Shown piece after piece: positions 9,225-17,917 of a stretch of 40,551 nucleotides of DNA. How positions within the stretch are numbered: position 1 is the first letter of the stretch; the number at the start of each line of letters is the position of its first letter. The stretch comes from Planctomycetota bacterium (GTDB taxonomy: Bacteria > Planctomycetota > UBA1135 > GCA-002686595): contig JAJDEU010000033.1 in assembly GCA_029259635.1 (NCBI GenBank), forward strand, positions 1 through 40,551. Reading direction: 5' to 3'. The notes under the pieces were generated by a model that did not search any database, was not told the DNA's origin, and was given only the letters and a program-made list of their open reading frames with translations. The position numbers and the translations under genes are program-made.

Positions 9225-11327
9225 ATGAAGTTGACCGTTGTCGAAGAGGGTAACCGCACTGTTCTGGCGTTCGACCGCCAAAAGATCCGGCTGGGTCGGG
9301 CAATCGATAATGACGTGCGGCTGTCGGGCAAATTGGTCTCACGACATCACTGTGAACTCGAGGTGGAGGAGCGCGGAGTCTGGGTCGTGGATCTCTCCTC
9401 CGCGAACGGGACCCTGGTCAACGGGCAGAAGATACAGCGCCAGCAACTCGACGAGAACGACGAACTCTCGGTCGGCGGTGCCCGGATTCGAATCGCGAAT
9501 GAGGCGAACGAGGCGAACGCAGCTGACGCCGTCGAGGCGTCGGGAGCGGACTCGGCGACGCTCGCGGCAGACGACGAGTCGCAGATCGACGATCGGACGG
9601 TCGCTTTCGGTGGAATCGGGTCGGTCGGGCTCTCCACTCTCGACGGGGGCGAGCTCCCCACATCGGGCAAGTTCAGCGCGCTCGGTACGATCACACGGGC
9701 GCTCTTAACGGAGACCGATGAGACTCGCCTGCTTCGATTGATTGTCGACTCGGCGGTCTCGCTCTCCGGTGCGGAGCGCGGCTTCCTGCTGCTCCCGAGC
9801 CGTGATGCGGGAGCGGCGAATCCCATTGTTCGCGATCCCTCGCTGCTCAAGGTTCGCTTGGCGCGCAGCTTCGAAGGCGCGGACATTCCGATTCCGGCCT
9901 CGCGGCTCTCGATGGGTATTGCGGGCCAGGTGCTCGCGAAGGGCCGACCGGTTCTCTCGGTCGACGCCGGCCGCGATGATCGCTTTGCCGCGATGGCGAG
10001 TGTCGAGGATCTGCGTCTGCGGTCGGTGCTCTCGGTCTCGATCGAAATCGAGAGCCGTGTCGTCGGCGTGCTCTATCTCGACAACCGGCTTCAGGAGGGC
10101 GCCTTCTCCGAGAACGAGCTGGACCTCGTCGAGCTGCTGGCGGGGCAAGCGGCGATCGCCATTCGCAACGCGCGCCAGTTGGCGGAGCTGCGCCGGCAGA
10201 ACGAACAACTGTCGCAGTCGAGCTCGCGGATCGAGTCCCTCAATCAGCAGCTCGGTCGAAAGATTCGCGATCGGGATTCTGAATTGGCGGTGGTACGCGC
10301 GGCTCTTGAGCGCGAACGCGGGCGCTTCGACTACAGCTCGATGGTCGGTGCGAGCGATGGCATGCGCGAGGTGTTTCAGCAGCTCGATCGCATCGTGGCT
10401 TGCGAGCTTCCGGTCTTGATTCAGGGCCAGAGCGGAACGGGAAAAGAGCTGATTGCGCGTGCTATTCACCGAAACGGCGCTCGCAACGGAAAACCCTTCG
10501 TCAGCTTAAACTGCGCCGCACTGCCCGATTCGCTCTTGGAATCCGAGCTCTTTGGACACACGCGCGGCGCGTTTACGGGCGCGACGCGTTCGAAAAAGGG
10601 CCTGATCGAACAAGCCAGCGGGGGCACTCTCTTTCTCGACGAGATCGGAGATATGAGCCCCGAGATGCAGAAGAAGTTCTTGCGCGTCTTGCAGGAGGGC
10701 GAGGTCATGCCGCTCGGTTCGGATGGGCGCATCGCTGTCGATATCCGCCTGCTCGCCGCCAGCAATCGCGACCTTGAACAAATGAGCAGGGAGGGCGAGT
10801 TCCGCGAGGACCTGTTCTATCGAGTTAATGTTCTGAAGGTCGATCTGCCCGCTCTCTGCGATCGCCGCGACGATATTCCGCTACTCGCCGAAGCCTTACT
10901 CGCTCGAGCGGCCCGTGAGATGGGACGCGAGCCGCCCTTCTTGCCCCATGAGGTGCTCGCGGCGCTCGTCTCTTATGATTGGCCGGGCAATGTGCGCGAA
11001 CTGGAGAATGAGATGCGGCGTCTGATCGTGCTCGCCGAAGACGTGGTCACGCTCGAGTTGGTTTCGACCAACATCTCCGAGGGTGCGCCGGCTCTGCGGT
11101 CGCGCAATACCGCACCGACTCTCGAAGTCGGCGGCGATCTCCGCACGGCGGTCTCACGCTTTGAGTGTGAGGCGATCAACGCCGCGCTCGGAAGGAGCGG
11201 TGGGAACAAGAGCCGCGCGGCTTCGGAGCTGGGTATCAGTCGTTTTGCGCTCCAGCGCAAGTTGGACAAATACGGACTCTCCGATGAGTCCGGCGCGAGT
11301 GAAGACGGTGGGAAAGCGAGTGGCTGA
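9225..11327 (+). CDS. FHA-GAF sigma-54-dependent transcriptional activator (NtrC-like)
   Basis: This 700-residue regulator drives transcription by sigma-54 RNA polymerase. Domains in order: FHA (about 1-90) with the phosphothreonine-binding residues RLGR, SRHH and NGTLVNG; an Ala/Glu/Asn-rich linker; GAF (about 155-320); a coiled coil (320-365); AAA+ (about 370-610) with Walker A GQSGTGKE (401-408), the sigma-54-contacting loop GAFTGA (448-453) and Walker B GGTLFLDEIGD; and a Fis-type helix-turn-helix at 655-690. There is no receiver domain, so the FHA, which reads phosphothreonine, is the likely input. The next gene is a Ser/Thr kinase whose start overlaps this gene's end, a natural partner. 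Target promoters are unknown; none with a good -24/-12 sequence was seen in this window. Confidence 0.92.
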   Translation: MKLTVVEEGNRTVLAFDRQKIRLGRAIDNDVRLSGKLVSRHHCELEVEERGVWVVDLSSANGTLVNGQKIQRQQLDENDELSVGGARIRIANEANEANAADAVEASGADSATLAADDESQIDDRTVAFGGIGSVGLSTLDGGELPTSGKFSALGTITRALLTETDETRLLRLIVDSAVSLSGAERGFLLLPSRDAGAANPIVRDPSLLKVRLARSFEGADIPIPASRLSMGIAGQVLAKGRPVLSVDAGRDDRFAAMASVEDLRLRSVLSVSIEIESRVVGVLYLDNRLQEGAFSENELDLVELLAGQAAIAIRNARQLAELRRQNEQLSQSSSRIESLNQQLGRKIRDRDSELAVVRAALERERGRFDYSSMVGASDGMREVFQQLDRIVACELPVLIQGQSGTGKELIARAIHRNGARNGKPFVSLNCAALPDSLLESELFGHTRGAFTGATRSKKGLIEQASGGTLFLDEIGDMSPEMQKKFLRVLQEGEVMPLGSDGRIAVDIRLLAASNRDLEQMSREGEFREDLFYRVNVLKVDLPALCDRRDDIPLLAEALLARAAREMGREPPFLPHEVLAALVSYDWPGNVRELENEMRRLIVLAEDVVTLELVSTNISEGAPALRSRNTAPTLEVGGDLRTAVSRFECEAINAALGRSGGNKSRAASELGISRFALQRKLDKYGLSDESGASEDGGKASG

Positions 11328-14300
11328 GACACCTCACGCTCGCGGCGACGGAGAGGAAGTGCCGGAGGCTTCTCAGAAGCAGCGCCGCCCGGCGAAATCG
11401 GCGCCGGTGATTCCCGGCTATCGAATCGAGGGCATCCTCGCGCGCGGTTCTAGTGCAACGGTCTATCGCGCTCGTCAAAAGGCCGTCGATCGCGAGGTCG
11501 CTCTCAAGGTATTGCATCCCGAGCTGGCGGGGCGAAAGCGCTTGGTGATGCGTCTTCAGCGAGAAGCGCGAACGACGGCGCGGCTCGCCCATCCCCATAT
11601 CGTGAGCGCCATCGATATGGGCGAGGTGGACGGTCTCTGGTGGTTTGCCATGGAGCTGGTGCAGGGACCTTCGCTCGCGTTGCGGTTGCGCCAGAGCGGT
11701 GCACTCTCGGAACGCGAAGCACTCCGGCTCTTCATTCCGCTGTGCGAGGCGCTCGTGCATCTCTCCGAGCAAGGCGTGGTGCACCGAGATATCAAGCCCG
11801 CCAACATTCTGATCGAGGACACCGGTGGCGCGCGTTTGGCCGATCTGGGCCTGGCCTTTTCGGATGGCGATCCGGTGCTCACCGCTCAGGGCGGAACCCT
11901 GGGAACTCCGCACTACATCAGTCCAGAGCAGGCCCGCGATCCCTCGGCGGTGGATGGGCGCGCCGACCTGTGGTCCTTCGGAGCGACGTTGTATCACGCT
12001 CTGTGTGGCGAGCCGCCCTTCCGCGGTACGAGCCTCGCGGAGGTCTTGGCGGGCGTGCTCCACGCGCGCATACCGGATCCAAGTCTGGTCGCGCCCGAGC
12101 TGTCGAAGGGCATCGTCCTGGTCCTGCGAAAGTGTCTCTCGCGCGATCTCGAAACGCGCTACTCGGGGCCCGGACCACTCCTGCTCGACATGGAACGAGT
12201 GCGCGAGCGCCGAGCGCCGCACATCAACCCGCGCGCCCTCGAGCCTGTCGAGCGTCGCTCCAACGGAGTCCTCGTCTCAATCGTCGGTTCGCTCGTCGTG
12301 GTTGCCGCGCTCGTACTTCTGTGGATCTTCTCAGGCCAGCAGCCGCCGGAGTCACTGGATTCGGGTGCGGGACATCCGGAGGCGACGATTCCGCTCAGCG
12401 TCTCGAGCTTGATCGACCGATCTCAATCGGACTCCTCTCTCTTAGCGGCGGCGATTAACGAGCTCGGAGCCTATTCGGAGTCCGCTCCGGAATCCCTGCA
12501 GAGAGAGCTCGTCGCGGTGACGAGCCGGCTCTTGTCGGAGTTGCGCGTAGAGCTTCGAGGCTTGCAACAAGATCAAGAGGCTCTGCTCGAAGAGCTGATC
12601 GCGGAGAACCGTCTGGTTCAGGCCCGAGCGGCGGTCGACACCGGGTTCGAGGTGGGACTTAAACGTCGAACGGGCTACAGCACGACGAGCTTGCCCCATG
12701 GACTCGACCGGAGCCGAAAGAGTTGGTTGATCGAGCGGGAGCGCGAGCTGACTCAGGCGATGCGGGTCTCGCTGGGGGTCCTGGTCGGTTTGGCGGAAGT
12801 GCAATACGAGCGCGTCTTGCTGCCTGCGATTCAGGGAGATATCGAGGCGCAGGCCTGGCGCACAGCGCGCGCAAAGTTGGGCGTGACGCCGCTCGAACTC
12901 GTGCACGCTTCGGGCGCGACTGCGGAGGGGATTCCCCCTGCGCAACAGGCGGAGGCCTTCGCGGGGTTGCGCTCGCGTTTGCGCGTGCGCGAGGATCTTC
13001 TCATCGACGAATGGACTCGGGTCGAGGCGGGTTTGCACCGTTGGATCGAGAGACGAGCGACCGAACTCGAGAGTAGCTTGCGTTCACGCAGGCTTCGGTC
13101 CGGAGTCGCCAGTGAGCTGATGGAGGCCTTTGACCTCAAGCTGGAGCAGGATGGTCTCCGTCGCGATGAGTTCCTCGAGCCCGAGGGAACCGCCGTTCTG
13201 CGAGAACTCGAACGGCGCTGCCTCGAGCTGTCGGAACTGGAGCGAAGCATCCTCTCGGACGAGCTGATGCAGCGCTTTCAGTCGCTTCAGGACTTGTATG
13301 AACCCAAGTGGTCCGCTCGTGAGTACGAGTCTTTGCTCGCGCTCTGGAAGCTGGAGGAGCAGAAGCTACTCGAGCTGCCCGATGCGCAAGGGACAGGGTG
13401 GCGGGAAGAGCATCTCGCCGAGATCTCGCTGATTGTGTCGCAAGCGGAGTTGTTGCTCGGGCTCGTTCAACGGGCGGCGGGAGAACTCGAACTTCGAGCT
13501 GGGCAGGACCTGGAGTTGAGCTTCAACAACATTCCGGTGAATGGTCGGCTCGCGCTCATCGGCGATCCGCTGCTCACCCAGTTTTCGCTCGACACGCGCC
13601 AGGGTTTGCGAAGGGTCGATTTGCGCCTGCTCGATTCGCGTGACCTGTTGGCCCTCGCGGGAACGCCCGATCCCGAGGCGAGCTCGGTTAGTGGAGAGGA
13701 TCGACTTACGGCGGCACTGCTCTACTTGCGGGATGGCAATGTGCGTCGCGCGCTCACGCTCGTGAGTGCGAAGAGTATTCCGCGGCTGGGCGAGTCCGGG
13801 CGTATGGCGCGGTTTATCGAGGACCGTTCGATTGAGTCGCTACAAGAGTCGCACGCCTCGAGCTTGGAGCGAGACACCGAGGCGCAGGCTTTGCTGGATC
13901 AAATTTACGGAGCGGCGGCCCGTCCCGGCCAGCTCTCAGCGGTGCTTCGGCTGCTCGACGAGTACGGCGATTCGCCGCTCGTTCGCGGTAGAGTGCGGGA
14001 CCTGAGAAAGCTACGAGCCGAGCTCGAGAAACCCGCGCCGCCGGCTGATGAGGCGGCCTACCGCGTGGCTTTCGATCCACTCGGAGTCGAACTCTCGCGC
14101 GATCGCGTTCGTCTCATTTTCGAGTTCGGACCGAACGCCGCGCGTTCCTGGGAGCGAGGGGATTGGGAGGTCGATTGGGATGCGTGGGAAGCTCCCTCGT
14201 CGAAGGAGCTCACCGGTCTTTCGCTTAAAGGAGGGCCGCGGCTCTCCCTAAACCAACCTCTGGTTCAGCTCGATCCCTCCATTGATGAGCTCTCGTTGCG

Positions 14301-14679
14301 ACTCGATCTTGAGTTGCGAGAATCCGCTCACGCGGTGCTCTCGGCCGCGGGCTTTCATGTCTCGGTCTTTGCGAAGGGAGCGAGCCAAGAGAGCTCGCAT
14401 GGTTGGCTGGTTACGTCCGGATCCCTCGATCAGCACTTCGATGCGTTGCGTCGCGGAAAAGGAGAGCTCGAGCCCTTCTTGAACGCCGGAGAACCTCTGC
14501 GTCTTGAATTCGAACTTCGTCCACGCGCCGGTCGGGTGAGCCTCGGCTTCGCGAATGGCCAGCAAGTGAGCGCTACGGTAAAAGCGCCTCGCTCCTCGGC
14601 GGAGTACTCCATGATCGAGCTGCGGGCGGAGGAGGGGACGCGGCTCCGCCGAACGGAAATCGAGTTGCGTCGGCCCTGA
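11284..14679 (+). CDS. Transmembrane Ser/Thr protein kinase with large extracytoplasmic region
   Basis: This 1131-residue Hanks-type kinase has its cytoplasmic kinase domain at about 46-310: the glycine loop is ARGSSATVYRA, the ATP lysine is Lys75 in VALKVL, the catalytic loop is HRDIKPAN (Asp169), DLG replaces DFG, and the activation segment is GTPHYISPEQA. One membrane helix (about 330-350, VSIVGSLVVVAALVLLW) is followed by ~780 residues outside the membrane. That part is rich in Leu/Glu/Arg helices, then has a beta-rich C-terminus beginning near YRVAFDPLGVEL. It has no PASTA repeats and I do not recognise the outer domain. The ATG at 11284 overlaps the activator gene by 44 nt; a GTG at 11320 overlapping by 8 nt is an equally good start. 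The gene pair probably forms one signalling unit. Confidence 0.9.
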   Translation: MSPARVKTVGKRVAETPHARGDGEEVPEASQKQRRPAKSAPVIPGYRIEGILARGSSATVYRARQKAVDREVALKVLHPELAGRKRLVMRLQREARTTARLAHPHIVSAIDMGEVDGLWWFAMELVQGPSLALRLRQSGALSEREALRLFIPLCEALVHLSEQGVVHRDIKPANILIEDTGGARLADLGLAFSDGDPVLTAQGGTLGTPHYISPEQARDPSAVDGRADLWSFGATLYHALCGEPPFRGTSLAEVLAGVLHARIPDPSLVAPELSKGIVLVLRKCLSRDLETRYSGPGPLLLDMERVRERRAPHINPRALEPVERRSNGVLVSIVGSLVVVAALVLLWIFSGQQPPESLDSGAGHPEATIPLSVSSLIDRSQSDSSLLAAAINELGAYSESAPESLQRELVAVTSRLLSELRVELRGLQQDQEALLEELIAENRLVQARAAVDTGFEVGLKRRTGYSTTSLPHGLDRSRKSWLIERERELTQAMRVSLGVLVGLAEVQYERVLLPAIQGDIEAQAWRTARAKLGVTPLELVHASGATAEGIPPAQQAEAFAGLRSRLRVREDLLIDEWTRVEAGLHRWIERRATELESSLRSRRLRSGVASELMEAFDLKLEQDGLRRDEFLEPEGTAVLRELERRCLELSELERSILSDELMQRFQSLQDLYEPKWSAREYESLLALWKLEEQKLLELPDAQGTGWREEHLAEISLIVSQAELLLGLVQRAAGELELRAGQDLELSFNNIPVNGRLALIGDPLLTQFSLDTRQGLRRVDLRLLDSRDLLALAGTPDPEASSVSGEDRLTAALLYLRDGNVRRALTLVSAKSIPRLGESGRMARFIEDRSIESLQESHASSLERDTEAQALLDQIYGAAARPGQLSAVLRLLDEYGDSPLVRGRVRDLRKLRAELEKPAPPADEAAYRVAFDPLGVELSRDRVRLIFEFGPNAARSWERGDWEVDWDAWEAPSSKELTGLSLKGGPRLSLNQPLVQLDPSIDELSLRLDLELRESAHAVLSAAGFHVSVFAKGASQESSHGWLVTSGSLDQHFDALRRGKGELEPFLNAGEPLRLEFELRPRAGRVSLGFANGQQVSATVKAPRSSAEYSMIELRAEEGTRLRRTEIELRRP

Positions 14680-14725
14680 TTCGGGTCGGCACTGGGAGTG
14701 AGACCTCCCGGCGCGCCCTTCCGGT

Positions 14726-15316
14726 TTACAGCCTGCCGAAGACTTTTCGCGCGCGCTCTCCGACTTCGTCCGGAACCAAATCCGCGACGTCCTTCAGAAC
14801 GCGCTCGAGTTCGGAGATGGTCGCCCCGCAATGGAGAGCGCCGCGAGCGTGACTCATGAGTTGTCGCGGTTGATCCAAAACAATCAAGCAGGCGACGGAG
14901 AGAAGCTCTCTCGCTTTTAGCGAAAGCCCATCGCGTATGAGGACTCGGCTATAGGCATGCTCTTCGATCCAAGTGGCGAACTCGGCATGATAGGTCTCGA
15001 GGGTGGCTCGCACTCGCGGAGCGTGATCCCTATAGATCTGGTCGAAGAGGGCTCGGCCGGTTTCTACGTCGCAGGGAATCGACTTCTCGCTTTCCTCGGG
15101 CGTGCCGAGTCCGCCGGCGGATTCGATGACGCCGAATGCTGCCACCAATCTGGCAAAGCCCGCGAAGAGGTGGGTTTGTAGGACGGCTTCTCGCCAGGAT
15201 CGATCCACGACTTCATCCGGCGCGGATCGCCGGATTCTCTCGAGTTCTTTCCATCGGCCGAGGACGATGCAAGCGCTCAGCCTAGGGAGATCGGGGTATA
15301 ATTCTGGCCCTGTCAT
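14726..15316 (-). CDS. Carboxymuconolactone decarboxylase-like protein
   Basis: This 196-residue all-helical protein has a CMD/AhpD-like segment in its C-terminal half: RDGLSLKARELLSVACL followed by RQLMSHARGALHCGAT and a terminal helix. The arrangement matches the gamma-CMD type, not AhpD, because the AhpD CxxC redox motif is absent. Only the single Cys-Gly after the conserved His position is seen. The N-terminal ~90 residues are extra compared with stand-alone CMD proteins. The frame is open to 15406, but the ATG at 15316 (MTGPELYPDL) gives the natural start. It converges with the kinase gene and has no functional neighbour. Enzymatic activity is not assured from sequence. Confidence 0.7.
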   Translation of the reverse strand: MTGPELYPDLPRLSACIVLGRWKELERIRRSAPDEVVDRSWREAVLQTHLFAGFARLVAAFGVIESAGGLGTPEESEKSIPCDVETGRALFDQIYRDHAPRVRATLETYHAEFATWIEEHAYSRVLIRDGLSLKARELLSVACLIVLDQPRQLMSHARGALHCGATISELERVLKDVADLVPDEVGERARKVFGRL

Positions 15317-15566
15317 AGGCCGGAAGTCTACTCGCCAGGATTCGAGGTTCCGTATCGGACAATGGGCTTCTTTCCGTTTCCGATTCGCCCCAAAGACACT
15401 TCTCACGACCGCCGTTCGTCACGCGTAGAGCGTGGTTGACCCTTTTCTGACAGGTACTTAGGCTGAGCCGCTCTAGGATGCTCGCCTCAGCTCCACGAAC
15501 AGGGCGATCCCACTCCAAGGGTGTGACGCCCTTCAGTCCGCAGCCCATCGCTTTTTCTTCGTTCCG

Positions 15567-17426
15567 ATGAAACAGATTTTAATAGTCCTGATCGCGACCT
15601 TGCTCGTCGTCTCCGCCTACATGTTCTACAGCTCGGCGAAGACTTCGAGTCCCAAACGCCCCAAGGGTCGACCGGATCTGCAGCAGCAGACGCGACCGGG
15701 AAAGGTTCGCCCGAAAGCGACCGCGCTCGCCGAGTCCGCAAAGGAGGCTGCGGATGAGTTCCTCGGTGAGGACGATGATTCGTGGAAGGCGATGGTGTCC
15801 GCTGAGACGCTCGTGCTTATCGAGGATGCGTGGAGCCTCGACGTTTCGGGTGTGGACTTCGATGCGGACGTGCTCCTAACGATGGAGCTTCCCGATGGAA
15901 CAAGGGTCGAGATTACTCAGACCGACTGGCAGAAATACTTATGTATCAGCCTGGGGCAGCAGTTGATTGCCTCGGAGTCCTTCGCGATCGCTGCTCGGAG
16001 CGTGGCGGCCGAGTACGACGAACCGTTCGGCATGACGGACGAGGAGTGGGCGAATTATCTGGTTGCAGCTGCAGAGGCCATTCAATTCCCCATGGAGAAT
16101 TACCTCGCACGAATTGCGAGGCTCTATAAGGGCTATTCACAAGAGACAGCGATGCTCGCTCGTCGCCGCCAAATCGAGTCCCTACTGGCCTACTTCCCTG
16201 TCGTTCAGGATGCTTACCTGCTTCCTATGGAAGTTCAGACAGCGGTTGATATCGGGTACGAAGCCCAATACCTCAACATGCTCAATGGCAACCTGAGAGA
16301 GGTCCGAGCCGATTACGGGGCTGAGGGGGCCATGGCCGTCCTCGCGAATTCTATTGAGCCGCTAGCGATTATTTACACGAAGGTTCCCGGCGAGGTCGCG
16401 TTCCGACGTTGTTGGACTTTCCTGGATGCCGAGCTCCCGGATGACGCCGTCGTCGGTTGCTTTACAGGCAATCTCGTGACGGACTCCGTTTTGCCGCCTT
16501 GGCTTCAACCCGACGGAGGGTTCGAGTACCTGAGCATCGACGACATTCTTCCAAAGCTGTCAGTGGAGAATCTGGAGCCGCTGGAACGAGATAAGTTCCT
16601 AAAGGAACTGGTCTGGCACCGGGTTTTGAATGCTACCCAGGTTGCGGAGAACATCGCGCTCTCACCTGAAGAAGCGTGGGGGAGATACGCCGAAGAGTTT
16701 ATTGAGCGTGCGGACACGAAGCTGGGCATCAACATGATCATCAGCGGTTGGAAAGGCTATCCATCCCTGGACCACTATCGCGCTGTTTGCCGGGTCTTCG
16801 AAGGAGCCAGCAACCTCTTTCCCGAGAACTGGAAGACCGAAGATGTGCAGCGAGGTTTCTACGACAGCCATCGAATCTTCGTGGAGTCCTGGTCGCCGCA
16901 AGCCGAAATCATTCTGTTCTCGCCGAGAAGGTTGGACGGGGATCTGAGTGTCGATTGGGAGTATGCCCGAACGACGGGAGAGCAAGTTCGAGAGCAGATC
17001 ATCTCCGGCGAGCTGGAGTTCAGTGCTTATCGCAATCGCCACCACGCAGAACTGAAAGAGCTCTTTCGTGAGCGCATGGGGGCCGCGGTCGCCTCGGACT
17101 TTGAAGAGACTTTCCGTGAGGGTTTAATTGGGGATACGGTCTACAACCAGCAGGCGATGCTGAAAGAGCACGACTACGGATTGATGATGGACCTGGGCAG
17201 TGTCGTTCGAAACGCCATTGTTCGTCTCGACCGCGGCGAAATTAGTCCGCTTTGGAAGTCTCCCATCGGCTACCTGCTCATTAAGGTTCATGGCGTAGGA
17301 CTCACGAGCTTGGAAGGCGAGTGGGAAGACTTTAGAGCGGCAACTCGCGAAGAGTACAAGCGCGTCATGTTCTACAAGTGGGCGAATGAAGCTCTGACGG
17401 CGGCGAAACAAGTCGTCGTTAATTAG
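15567..17426 (+). CDS. Membrane-anchored periplasmic protein with degenerate parvulin (PpiC/SurA-like) C-terminus
   Basis: The 619-residue protein begins with an uncleaved-looking signal anchor (MKQILIVLIATLLVVSAYMF) followed by a basic, Pro-rich spacer, so the bulk is periplasmic. The C-terminal ~150 residues follow the parvulin pattern: AEIILFSPRRL, a helix with EQVREQIISGELEFSAYRNRH, then VRNAIVRLDRGEISPLWKSPIGYLLIKVHGV, equivalent to the GeiS...GyhlikV end of PpiC domains. The usual GDLG segment is not evident. The middle is helical and unrecognised. A folding chaperone or prolyl isomerase related to SurA/PrsA is the best guess. It is monocistronic on the plus strand, with psd converging from the right. 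Confidence 0.6.
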   Translation: MKQILIVLIATLLVVSAYMFYSSAKTSSPKRPKGRPDLQQQTRPGKVRPKATALAESAKEAADEFLGEDDDSWKAMVSAETLVLIEDAWSLDVSGVDFDADVLLTMELPDGTRVEITQTDWQKYLCISLGQQLIASESFAIAARSVAAEYDEPFGMTDEEWANYLVAAAEAIQFPMENYLARIARLYKGYSQETAMLARRRQIESLLAYFPVVQDAYLLPMEVQTAVDIGYEAQYLNMLNGNLREVRADYGAEGAMAVLANSIEPLAIIYTKVPGEVAFRRCWTFLDAELPDDAVVGCFTGNLVTDSVLPPWLQPDGGFEYLSIDDILPKLSVENLEPLERDKFLKELVWHRVLNATQVAENIALSPEEAWGRYAEEFIERADTKLGINMIISGWKGYPSLDHYRAVCRVFEGASNLFPENWKTEDVQRGFYDSHRIFVESWSPQAEIILFSPRRLDGDLSVDWEYARTTGEQVREQIISGELEFSAYRNRHHAELKELFRERMGAAVASDFEETFREGLIGDTVYNQQAMLKEHDYGLMMDLGSVVRNAIVRLDRGEISPLWKSPIGYLLIKVHGVGLTSLEGEWEDFRAATREEYKRVMFYKWANEALTAAKQVVVN

Positions 17427-17917
17427 TCGGGTCGCATGCGCTGCATGGAAGTCTTGCTGCGAAGCATCGCGAAGGTTTTGAGCCTGCGCGAGATTCCGGC
17501 AGGGCTCTGAAGCGCGGGTGAATGGCGCGCCCCCTAGCGGTTCGTCGCAAAGGGCCTCTACTCCGGGAGGAGCGTCTTGCCGTCTTTCCCCGCAGCTTGG
17601 CAGCCGAAGCTCTCGCCGAAACTATGGATTCGGCATCGTTGTCGTGCCCTAATTGGACCGAAGAGCCGCCGTCCGTAAAAGCAGAGCGTTTTCACCCGAG
17701 GCAGCTAGTGTGGGGAGGTACTCGGTTTCGGGACAGCTCCGTTCGGTCGGCAGACTCGCCGCACTCGGAGCTCCGACTCTTCGGGGCGCTCGTCGAGCTT
17801 GGACGCGGAGCTCTCTAGCCAGCTAATTAGTCACCGCGAGAGCGGTCGTTCCTAAGCCTCCTTCAACTGCTGCGGTTCGACGAGCCGGGCGAGCGCCGCA
17901 GCTGCATCCCAGCTTGA
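17427..17917. other. 491-bp convergent intergenic region holding palindromic repeat copy 2
   Basis: No convincing gene is present. The only long open frame (17522-17818 plus) is compositionally unlike a protein. The main content is the degenerate palindromic element at 17542-17707. The right-hand part (17720-17820) has further short GAGCTC-type inverted repeats but no recognisable terminator. Confidence 0.6.
17542..17707. repeat. Long palindromic repeat, copy 2 (degenerate)
   Basis: The centre GCCGAAAC-TATG-GATTCGGC (17615-17634) matches the 8-4-8 core of the other copies, with one mispaired position. The right arm keeps landmarks at the expected spacing: AAAAGCAGAGCGTTTTCACC ends 73 nt from the centre, as in the copies at 1-141 and 39044-39209. 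The left arm is more eroded. The copy sits between two convergent genes. Confidence 0.6.

Noticed and set aside
11083..11283. Longer kinase start inside the sigma-54 activator gene
   Set aside because: The added residues are Arg/Ser-rich out-of-frame shadow of the activator's conserved C-terminal helix-turn-helix; the later ATG or GTG is the natural start.
17522..17818. 98-residue open frame
   Set aside because: It spans the palindromic repeat, has random-like composition and no ribosome-binding site.
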